A DNA stretch of 64,000 bases from positions 69,281,501 through 69,345,500 of the forward strand of contig NC_069369.1 of assembly GCF_021730395.1 (NCBI RefSeq), read 5' to 3'. The notes under the pieces were generated by a model. It made no database searches. It was not told the origin of the DNA and saw only the letters and a program-made list of their open reading frames with translations. This stretch comes from Mercenaria mercenaria. Lineage: Eukaryota > Mollusca > Bivalvia > Venerida > Veneridae. Each line of letters begins with the position of its first letter. Within the stretch, counting starts at the first letter, position 1. Shown piece by piece: positions 24,278-35,500 of the stretch. The position numbers and the translations under genes were made by a program.

Positions 24278-26110
24278 GGTGGCTGCTGCCACCAGTGTCA
24301 AAAAAGAATACTCCGTTTGAGAAATCTTGTCAGTTCTAAAGACCATCCTAACAACAAAACCAAAAATAGTTCCAGGCTTTTCAGGGAAACAATTATCTAC
24401 ACAACGTGCATAATACGCCATACTACAATATATGCCTTAATATCATTTTTAATGTAAATTTGGCGACTAAAATCAATACAAACTGGTCAACGTTTTAATT
24501 AAAACAACCACGTGTATGAATACAAATATGCAAATTTATGGTCACATGAATAAACGATGACCTCATGTCATGTGAACTGGAGCGATGATATTGATTAGCT
24601 ATTACATAGTACTGCCCTAGAGTTCACGTAGCTTATCGTAGAAAAGGTAGACACCTAGCCTGGGAATCTAGACTGAAAATTCAAACATGTTTCCTAACTG
24701 CAGTGTCACATGTATAACTCCCGAAATATAAGGCTGTATTTGATAAAGAACGATGACTTCTACTAGCAATAATCCACGGCTAAAAATAGAAACGGAATTT
24801 CAACGGAAAAAATTCAAAACATTTCCGGTCCATAGACAATACCAGTTTGTACCTCCTATAGGTTTTCCAGCAAGTTGTAACAAATTTCAAATATGTCAGA
24901 ATAAACTTAAATGTTCGTCATAGCTATCAACTTGTAAGATATATTAATGCAACCCTAGTGATCTAAGAATGTCAACATTGTCTCGTTTTCGTTTCAAACA
25001 CGCGAAAATATGGCCAAATGTTAATTAGGCTATCTATAGAAAATCGATAATCAGCAGTGATATGGATTTCCCAAGGCGTCGATACTGCCAATTAACGATG
25101 ATATTAATACTCGCCTTTTTGAAACGGCAGTCTATAGCAAGTCGTCGGATAACAGATTTGACCACTTTAAAAATTAAATTGTTTTAAGACAGATTCTGTT
25201 CACTTCAGCTAAATTCATTTGAGTCGCACCATGAGAAAACCAACATAGTGCATTTGTGACCAGCATGGACCCAGATCAAGCTGAGGATCCGCACAGTTTG
25301 GTCAGGATCAATGCTGTTCGCTAACGGTTTCTCAAGTTGCAATAGGCTTTGAAAGTTAACAGCATGGATCCTGACCAGACTACGTGCATACACAAGCTGG
25401 TCTTGATCCATGCTGATCGCAAACGCACTATGTTGGTTTTCTTATGGTGCGGTTCAATATATCTGATTTGATACAAATATATGTATAAAAAAACGGTTTC
25501 GTTTCACCAGTTACATATTTTTCGATTTTTTCTCGGTCTGACTAAAGTTGTAAGTTTGTCTGACTTAATGTCCAGCATTTTTGCGAAGTCTGCTGTTATG
25601 TAGAGCGGATTTTTTAGTATAACGGATGGAGTGATAATTGATGCACCTCTAAAATACACTGGTTGCAGAACTGACATTCTGACTGGTGCATTTGTGGTTT
25701 ATGTTTGTGTTGTTTTCATTCACAAAAATCTCACAGATATCTGATAAGAACCAAATTAGTGTGTATATAATTCATGACAGACACTGTCCAAAAGTTTTAG
25801 AAAGAAATCTTTAAAGCTGAATGATTTGGAGAAAAAGCTTATATTATTTATTTATAGTAAAACATCGTCGATGTAATTTACGTTGTAGTTTTCGTCACAA
25901 ATAATCAAAAAGGATCAAAACTATTCGTTAAAGACTGAATCAGTGTGTATATAAACAACGACTGGCAGTGAAAAAGGAATAATTATATAACCAAGGCCAT
26001 TTTGAAAAAAAGAGTTCTTCCGGTTTACATTAACAATTCCTCAGATGTCGCTTTCTTAAGAATATTTTACACATTGATTAGCAGCCACCATCAGCGCTTT
26101 GAGCGCTTTG
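24278..26110. other. 1.8 kb block present only in unit 2
   Basis: Copy 1 reads straight from AAATCCGTTTTTTC into AACAGC (near 11970); here about 1830 bp intervene. The left edge TGGTGGCTGCT (24278) recurs inverted as AGCAGCCACCA (26080-26090), but about 20 bp containing a short tandem (AGCGCTTTG) follow before homology resumes, so the ends are not clean. It contains palindrome copy d. No coding region was recognised. Whether it is an insertion here or a loss from copy 1 is undecided. Confidence 0.55.
25221..25455. repeat. Palindromic repeat, copy d
   Basis: Complete but diverged arms (GAGTCGCACCATGAGAAAAC ... TTCTTATGGTGCGGTTC). It lies inside the 24278-26110 block. Confidence 0.8.
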
Positions 26111-26111
26111 A

Positions 26112-26358
26112 TTTCAACAGCGATTCGGTTATGTAACGGCGGGCAGTTAACCTAACCAGTGTTCCTGGATTCTGTACCAGTACATACTTTTTCTCCATAA
26201 GTAACTGCCAACTTCCCTCACAGGAATCAGAGGAGGACGAATGATTTCGGACACAATGGATTTAATCAAATCGAGAACATACGCCTCGCCCGTGGATCGA
26301 ACTCGTGACCCCACGATCCGTAAATCTGCGCTTTCCCTACTGAGCTAAGCGGACGGGC
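26112..26358 (-). mobile_element. tRNA-derived SINE, family A, unit 2
   Basis: Counterpart of 11975-12216. Its tRNA-like head (minus strand GCCCGTCCGCTTAGCTCAGT) begins seven bases after the splice donor of exon 10, leaving only GTAAGTA between exon and SINE. Confidence 0.75.
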
Positions 26359-26365
26359 TACTTAC

Positions 26366-26532
26366 CAATACACGTATCGTTGGAAGCTAGAGCAGACACG
26401 TCCACATAGTAGCTCGCTAAAATCAGTTCTGATTCTCTAATCATTGCATCTTTGATATGACTAGCTGTGCATTTTACACCAAGTGCCTCCAGATACTGTG
26501 GACCACACTGGTATATATACTCACTGAGGGTT
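26366..26532 (-). CDS. Cysteine-rich gene exon 10 (second half of repeat 4)
   Basis: 167 nt; acceptor TATTTCAG|AACCCT, donor TGTATTG|GTAAGT; phase 2 to 1, exactly complementing exon 9. It reads QTLSEYIYQCGPQYLEALGV, then KCTASHIKDAMIRESELILA and ends SALASNDTCIG. It is the intact member of a duplicated pair; the other is at 12224-12371. Since it ends in phase 1 with a good donor, at least one further exon is expected. Confidence 0.85.
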
Positions 26533-29500
26533 CTGAAATATGAATATTGATATCTATAAATAAATATACATAGATAATGAATAAGGGCATATAACTCTAG
26601 ACTACCTGGTTTTATCGGGCTTATAATAAAACGTGGTTAAAATGATGTCTTTCAGGTATTTGGACGAAAAATCATCAGGACTCGTGGAGAAATGAAGGTG
26701 CTAGGGTATAACCAAATTGAAAAAAAAATGGCTTTTTTTACAAATCAAGGACCGTGACTCTTGAACTAACGGTAAGATTTACAAATATTATCTCACTAAA
26801 ATCTTACACGCTTAGAGATCGTGTTGAAGTTTGCACACAACTGCTTAAAAAATGTTGACTATATCTAATGCGTAAAAACATTAACTTTGTGCGACAGACG
26901 ACCGGCACCCATTAATCCCCTTATCAAGCATATTTTTTATATCAATACGCAATTATGCCAACTTCGGTGTTGTAAGTATTTACTACGTGTGTGTAAGGAA
27001 AGCATGCAATAACAACAGGGTCATGATGACCCTGGATCGCTCACCTGAGAAATATGAGCTACATGTTTCAAATGTCAAACTGATGATTTTTAGAAATTTT
27101 TTGTAAGATTTTCCGATATACAATCAAGTAACCCCTGGGGCGGGGCCAATTTTACCCCGAGGTCATGATTTGAACAAAATTTGTAGAAATCTACTAGGCA
27201 ATGTTACATATCAAATATCTAAGATCTAGGCCTCCTGGTTTATTTTTAGCAAATTTATGAAGTTTTCCCTATGTACAATCAAGTAACCCCTGGGGCGGGG
27301 TCAATTTGACCCTGGGGGGGGGTCAAAATTTGAACAAATTTTGTAGAGGTCCACTAGGCAATGCTACATGTCAAATATCTAAGCTCTAGGCCTTCTGGTT
27401 TATTTTTAGAAAATTTTGAAGATTTTTCTATGTACAATCAAGTAACCCCATGGGGCGGGGTCAATCTGACCACGGGGGTCATGATTTGAACAAATTTTGT
27501 AGAAGTCCACTAGGCAATGCTACATGTCAAATATCTAAGCTCTAGGCCTACTGGTTTTTTGTTTAGAAAATTTAAGATTTTTCTATGTTCAATCAAGTAA
27601 CCCCATGGGGCGGGGTCAATTTGACCCCTGGGGTCAGGGTTGAACAAATTTTGTAGAGGTCCACTAGGCAATGCTACATATCAAATATCTAAGATCTAGG
27701 CCTTCTGGTTTATTTTTAGAAATGTTTTGAAGGTTTTCCTATGTAAAATCAAGTGACCCCTGGGGCGGGCCAATTTTACCCCGGGGTCATGATTTGAACA
27801 AAGTTTGTAGAAGTATACTAGGCAATGTTACATATCAAATATTTAAGATCTAGGCCTTCTGGTTTATTTTAAGCAAATTTATGAAGATTTCCCTATGTAC
27901 AATCAAGTAACCCCTGGGGCGGGGTCAATTTGACCCTGGGGGTTCAAGATTTGGACAAATTTTGTAGAGGTTCACTAGGCAATGCTACATGTCAAATATC
28001 TAAGCTCTAGGCCTTCTGGTTTATTTTTAGAAAATTTTGAAGATTTTTCTATGTACAATCAAGTAACCCCATGGGGCGGGGTCAATTTGAACCCGGGGGT
28101 CATGATTTGAAAAAAAAAATTGTAGAGCTCCATTAGGTAATGCTACATGTGAAATATCTAAGCTCTAGGCCTTCTGGTTTATTTTTAGAAAAAAAATTAA
28201 GATTTTCCTATAGAAATCTATGTAAAATCAAGTGACCCCTGGGGCGGGGTGAATTTTGACCATGGGGTCATGATTTGAACAATTTTAGTAGAGGTCCATT
28301 AGGTTATGCTACAGGTCAAATATCTAAGCTCTAGGGCTTCTGGTTTTTGAGAAGAATATTTTTTAAGATTTTCCTATGTAAAATCAATTGACCCCTGGGG
28401 CAATGCTTCACACCAAATATCTAAGCTCTAGGGCTTCTTGTTTTTGAGAAGAAGATTTTTAAAGTTTTCCCTTTCGGTTGCCATGGCAACCAGAGTTCTG
28501 GATGGAATTCAATTCTTTGAACAATTTTTGTAGAGCTTCACCCAAGGAACATTCCTGTGAAGTTTAGATTAAATTGGCCTAGCGTTTTATGAGGAGATGT
28601 CATTTAAAAGTTTACGGACGGACGCCGGACGGTCAGTGATCCTAATAGCTCACACTGAGCCTTTGGCTCTGGTGAGCTAAAAACTGATGTTGTTTCTAAA
28701 TAAAGAACAACAACATCCGCATAAACTGTCTGAATAAATATCCTGTAATGTAAATGAATTGTCAATATTTCGCAGAACAGGTTGCGTTTCTAGACGTTCC
28801 TAAGTCAACCGATTTTTTTTCTGCATTAATTGACTGATTTAGCAAAATTAACCGTTTGTGATGTCATTTACCGACCTCTAATGTTTTGTTTTAGTGTCTA
28901 GAAAATATTGTAATAAATTAAGATACGTGCTATACACTCGTTCTTGCGAATTAGCTTACACTGAGATGTCTGACAATAACAGAATTGATTTTACTAGCTG
29001 ATATAACAACATGTACTCCTGTACTTTAAACAGGTTTATTAATCTATTAAATTAACATAAACACAGTATTTTCTTTAGAATTTGAAATTGTGTGAGATTT
29101 CTCCGTACTGCTTTTTTATAAATCCAATTAAAACTTTTATGGAAGATTTTCAACTGCAGCAGAAACGATTAATTTAAATTATACTAATTTATTTTAGCTC
29201 AATAGTGAAGAAAGCTTCAAGCTTATTTGAACCATTCTCGAGTCCGCTTCCTCTAAAAACCAGTACTGGTGTTATATGAGATGGCGTGGCCGTGACCCCA
29301 GTGGGACTCGAAATCACGACCCCTAGATTGAGCGGTCGACACCTTAACCACTAGATAACCGCTCCCCTTCCGCAGAAACGATTATGCAAAGTAGTTTCAC
29401 ACAACCATTTGGCATTACAAAAAGAACTAATTTGTCTGAACCGGGAATATAGGATAAGAACGTGATGTAAATTCGTTCATTCGAATTAACCTAGACGTGC

Positions 29501-32500
29501 CTTCATTAGGACATAGTTGTAACAACAAGACGATTTCCTGTACTTCAAATATGCTACATGTGTTTTCAACTACATTTAAGTGCTAGTCACTAAGTGTTTT
29601 GTATGAAGGGGAAAACGTAAATATTTTCGTACGTTCAACGTTAGTGCAATGATATCAAGTGATCTGACGTCGTTTACAAATCAAGTTTCAAGTTTCAAGT
29701 TTCAAGTTTATTCATTTAGTCATGGCATATTACATGCATTAGACTATAACAGTATAACATAACAAATAAAACATCAGTGTGGAATGCATATAGTTGGTTG
29801 TTATAAAGTTCATAATCGGAATAAGTAAGTTTTACAATAGTTGCAAATACTTATATTTACTTTAATGACTAGAAAGGTAACATTTGACAGTAAGCAGAAT
29901 ATACATATGGATACTACTTACAATACTCTGAATGACTAGAGAAAAAGACTATATATAGTTGTACAAACAACTGACAGGGATTTAGTCATAATAAGCGTTA
30001 ACAAGTCTAAAATTATGAGGATATGCCAAAATATGTTTTACACGGAGAATGAGTTGTATGAAATAAGGCTTAACAAAGTGTAACATCTAGCTAGCTAAAA
30101 CACGACATAATGGATTTACAAAACAAAGCAAGTTTAATAAGTAAAGGTTTGTCATTGCTATTCATAAGCTTCTCGAATTTGTAGGTATTTGGATTATTTA
30201 AATAATGTTGTTCCAAATATTTAGTTCTGACATTTACAAATAACTGACATTCCATAACGTAATGATATTCGTCACCGAGACAGTTATTCGAACAAAAACC
30301 ACACAGTCGCTGTTCTCTTTCAATACCTAAAAACCTGCCTTTTTTAATAGGTAATGTATGATTTGTAGTACGAAACTTACAAAGTGATAAGGCTAAATTT
30401 GTAGGTAATATATCAAGATATTCTTCAAAGCAATGTTTTTGCTTAAAAATACGGTACACCAAGCATTTTGAAGAGTCATTAACAGTGCCATTCCAGGACT
30501 GCAAGAACTGATCATATAACCTTGTTTTACTAGAGCCTTGAAATGAAATACATTGTCAACTTTTTGATTTATGAAATATTCAGACAATCCTAGTTCGTTC
30601 AAATAATTTCTAACATATACAATCCATGGAGAGCTAAAGGTACCTGCATTATGTAAAGTTAACATTGTTCTATACAGGATTCCACAAATCTTGTCATTCT
30701 TTGCATTCAATATCTTACTCCAGTAACATAATAATCTTGCTTTAATAAGCAAAGTTATGGGTTTAATACCCAGTTCACCATATAACATAACATTTGGCGT
30801 AGAAGATTTAAGTCTAAACAAAAATTTACAATACTTAAGTTGAAACTGTTCAATTATCTTAATATTTTCAAAACCCCATACTTCCGATGCATATAGTAAT
30901 ATTGGCGTTACTGTTGCATCAAACAAATGCAGTTGTAGAGAGAACGGCAAGTTCAGTTTACGGACTTTGGCAATCAGAGCAAATATTGCTTTTCTGGCCT
31001 GATCAACTAAAAGTTTTTTAGTTTTCAAAAAGTTACCATTATAACTGAATTTCACACCAAGGTAAGAAAATTCATCTACAATATCAAGTTCCCTTTTATC
31101 GTAATAGAACTTATACTGATTCCTCTTGCGTTTTGACCTGCTGAACACAACAATTTTTGTCTTACCAGCATTAACTGGTAGACCCCACAATTTACAATAT
31201 TGGTGCATAGCATACAAAGCATTCTGTAGTTCTAAGTGATCTTCAGTAAGTATAACAGTGTCGTCTGCATATACCAGTAAAAACAATCTGAGGTAAACTT
31301 CCACTTCATCAGCACTTAAACAATCAAAAGTAGTTCTACACATGGAGGACAGACCTTCAAAATTTACAGACATATATTGAGTAAGATCATTTAAAAATAG
31401 AGAAAAAAGGACAGGAGACAAATTTTCACCCTGTCGTACACCAGTTTGACTAGAGAAAAAAATTGACAGAGTGCTGTTAACTTTAACACAGGATTTAGCA
31501 AGCGAATACATATTATGTATGATTTTCAAACATTTACCGTCTATATTACAGGACAACAACTTATGCCAGAGTGCTGTACGATTCACAGAATCGAACGCTT
31601 TCTTGTAATCAACAAGTGAATGAAGTATTGCCATGCAATACAAAGTCCCCTACTGGAAGGCACCTAATTTTCTCTACTGCAGTATAACATAATGAACTGA
31701 TATCTGTCAATGATGTATAAACAATATTGTACTACATATACAATATGTTATAACAACACACTTGGATTAAAATGTGCATATATAAAAACCCACAGTTGTT
31801 TTCATATTGAATTTTTTTGGCTGATTATAAAAATGTTATCATGTAAGTTATTTATAGTAACAACAAAGGGAAATTAATCTTTAAAAAAAAATCTATATAA
31901 TATAAGTCCACAAGAAACTCTTTACCAGGTAGAGATAGATCAAAATACACCTAAAAATTGGATGTAACATGCATGCTGTACCACAGAAAAGTGGTCTCGA
32001 TTTTTCTCTACCGCCAGTAATAAAAAAGTTACAATAAAATCTATTTATAGTAATAACAAAGGGACGTAATTCTAAAAACAAGGGTGCCTCATGGTGGTGA
32101 ACATTTGTTCCAAGTTACATCAAAATCCCTCCATGCATGAAGAAGAAATGTTCCGTACAAAGTCATTCTTGAATTTGACCTTTGACCTCTAAATATGACC
32201 TTGACCTTAGACCTAGGGACCTGGTTCTTGCGCATGACATGTTGTCTCATCCAGGGGAATATTTGTGCCAACTGATATCTAAATCCTGCTTTGCATGACA
32301 AAGTTATAGACGGACAGGAAAAAAATCCTCTTGACCTTTGATCTCAAAGTGTGACCTTGACCTTTAAGCTAGGGTACTGGGTGTTGCGCATGACACGTCG
32401 TCTCATCATGGGAAACATTTGTGCCAAGTGATATTAAAATCCCCTTTATGGATGGCACAGTTATGGACGGGACAGGAAAAAAAACTCTGTTGACCTTTGA

Positions 32501-35500
32501 CCCCAATTGTGACCTTGACCTTTGAGCTAGGGGTCCGGGATTTGCGCATGACACGTCGTCTCATCATGGGGAACACTTGTGCTAAGTGATATTAAAATCC
32601 CTTAATGAATGTCAGAGTTATGGACCGGACACGAAACAGACCCTGTTTATGCTATGTTAACATTTGACTGCTTAGTGTGACCTTGACCTTTGAGCTAGGG
32701 GTCTGAAAGTTGTGCATGACACATCGTCTTATTATGAGGTACATTTCTGCCAAGTAATATTAAAATCCCTTCATAGATGGGAGAGTTATGGACCGGACAG
32801 GAAAAAAGCCTTGTTGACCTTTGACCTCCAATTGTGATCTGACCTTTAAGCTAGGGGTCCGGGTTTTGCGCATGACACATTGTCTCCTCATGGGCAACAT
32901 TTGTGCCAAGTAATATTAAAATCTCTTCATGGATGGGAGAGTTATGGACCGGACAGGAAAAAAGCCCTGTTGACCTTTGACCTCCAATTGTGACCTTGAC
33001 CTTTGAGCTAGGGGTCCGGGATTTGCGCATGACACATCATCTCATCATGGGGAACATTTGTGCCAAGTAATACTAAAATCCCTTCAAGGATGGGAGAGTT
33101 ATGGACCGGACAGGAAAAAAGCCCTGTTGACCTTTGACCTCCAATTGTGACCTTGACCTTTGAGCTAGGGGTCCGGGTTTTGCGCATGACACGTCGTCTC
33201 ATCATGGGGAACATTTGTGCCAAGTATTATTAAAATCCCTTCATGCATGACAGAGTTATGGACCGGACACGAAATTGCGGACGGACGGACGGACGGACAG
33301 ACGGACGGACGCACAGACGGAATGACGGAAAAGTGCATTCCTATAGTCCCCGAAACTGGTTTTCAACCAGTAGGGGACTAATAAAAGCACAAAACAATGT
33401 TTTTTTCTTGGCAAGATAGAAATCTACAATAAGTTTCAGAGAAAATATATGATCTATTGTACTATAACCTTTTCTGAAACCAGCTTGTTCTTCACACAAA
33501 AGATTATTGTTCTCTAAGTAACAATTTAATCTGTTATTTAAGACTGCAGTAAAAAGCTTACCAAAACAACTTAGTATAGTGATTCCCCTATAATTGTCAG
33601 GGTCATCCTTATTACCCTTATTTTTATAAATTGGAAGAATAATTCCTTTACTCCATACTTCTGGGAAAATACCAGCATCGAGTATAACATTAAACAATTT
33701 ACAAATAACCTCAATATATTGTTCATTACAGCAATATTTCAGATATTCATTAAGAATATTATCAAAAGAAGACGGGCTCTTTCCATTTTTCAATGCACTT
33801 ATAGTTTTTTTTTTATCTCATGAATAGTAAAAGGAGAATTCAACATATCGTTGTTGCTAGGTATAGAATCTAAATCAATATCATCAAAAGAGTTTTCTAC
33901 ATTGATATCTGATTGATTTAACACAATTCCACACAAACAACCAGGTCGTTAGGGGGGCGGGGACGCTCTAATACTTCGGTAATTCACTGAAAAACATCTG
34001 ACAAATAAACTTTATGGATGCCTGACTAGCGAAAAACGTCTGTGAATGCTTTTATTTAAGCAACTTCATTTGTCTGAACTTCCGGGTAAATTGACAGTTA
34101 ATGTAAGTATTTCCGGATGTCTACCTACGAAATACTAGCGCTTTTACTACGTGTTTCAGTCACGAAGCAAAGTTTTTCTCGTATTTTGGTCAAACCTATA
34201 TTTTTGGGGTAATTTCGACTGCAGCCTAACAATCAGTGTAAGACTGGAAATGCTGATACAAAGATGTTATTGCTTTTTTATATAGAAGGTAATAATAGAA
34301 AAAACATTTAGCCCCTTTTTAAACATCGCAACATAATAACAGCTATAACAGCATACTTCGATTGCAACAAGAACTAATAAGGACACTGACTTTCTGATCG
34401 AACGACAAAGAAAAATTATTTTTTTACATATCAGAACATTATTGCTTTATTTCTTATGAAGGCTCTGTTACTAACAGATTATGTGTTATGGAAACACATA
34501 AGAATTAGTCGTTTTTATTCGTTTTTATTCATTTTTCCATTCAAAACTGAAAATCGTTTGTAACAGGGTTCCGAAGGTAAACTGCCTTAATTATAAAGCT
34601 TTATATCTAATGAACGTTAAGTACGTATTCCTCCGTGATGTACTGGTCGAGACCGCAGGAAAATTTTTACTGCCGCGGCGGCCCGGGTTCGATTCCCAAC
34701 ACTTGCATTTATTTCTTGATTTGTCATTTTTAAGACAGTTTAGAAACAACAATGTCCGTAAGCCGTCGACGCTGCTCAACGTCTCGGTCAGACCAGTGTT
34801 TGTTTGTTTCAGGTCTTTATTTTAACAGGAACCAGTAATTTGTAGCGATGGATTTCATTTGCTGACTCGTTACAGATGGGAGGACTGGTAAATCATCAAC
34901 AGCAACCACTGTAGCAGCGACGGTCAGATAATCGAAGTACGCCAATGTTACTGTTAATTCTAACATGACTCCATTTGATTGAAAGTTAATCAAAGAAGGT
35001 CAAGCTCAGTGTATTCTGCAATAAACAATGGTTAACGCGCGAACCGGTGAGAGAGCATTATGACGTCAATTATGCCGTTAAATTGCCGAATGACGTCTGG
35101 TACATTACTTCTCGGAAAATGAAGCCCAGCATAGCATAATCTTTATCAAAATATTTCAATGAACATGGAAGAATGAAAACTATCACGGTCTTCTTGTGGT
35201 TATCGTCTTATTTACAATGGTTCTTCTTCCAAACGATTAGATATTTAACCACTCAGGCTAACAACGTTGTGGTTCAATTCCTGCGCATCCAAACTCTGAA
35301 CCGTGATAAATACTCGACACACCACCCGAAGGCCTTGATACTTTCTTAATTACACATAATGATGTTAAACAAACAAATGTATGAAGGAATCTTACTGGCA
35401 AATAGGATTATCTCCGGCGTAGTAGAATTTTGTGTAGCATTTCGTATCAACTACTGTCACAAGTTTCTCGGGAGATTCACATATATAGGTAGGCGCAACT

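Larger units (their letters stand above)
29683..33930 (-). mobile_element. LINE with a nested satellite-bearing element
   Basis: Copy 1 reads GTTTACAAATCTACACAAAC without it (near 13655). The 3' end is at 29683, where the plus strand shows a short tandem TCAAGTTTCAAGTTTCAAGT. The coding part on the minus strand runs 33793 to 33385, is broken by the element at 31616-33384, and resumes 31615 to about 30091. No clear target duplication was seen. It is 5'-truncated: upstream of 33793 only about 140 bp remain. Confidence 0.85.
14265..34408. repeat. Tandem duplication, copy 2 (about 20 kb after insertions)
   Basis: It aligns with 6295-14132 throughout, interrupted by extra blocks: 15184-16438, 17299-18326, 18807-19740, 20555-21731, 24278-26110, 27013-28682, 29172-29384 and 29683-33930. 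These total about 12.3 kb, and what is left is about 7.8 kb, the size of copy 1. For most of these blocks copy 1 shows the empty site, which dates them after the duplication. Confidence 0.9.

Noticed and set aside
32089-33223. Minus-strand frames with RSKVKVTIGGQRS-like peptides
   Set aside because: Translations of the satellite monomers in element 5.
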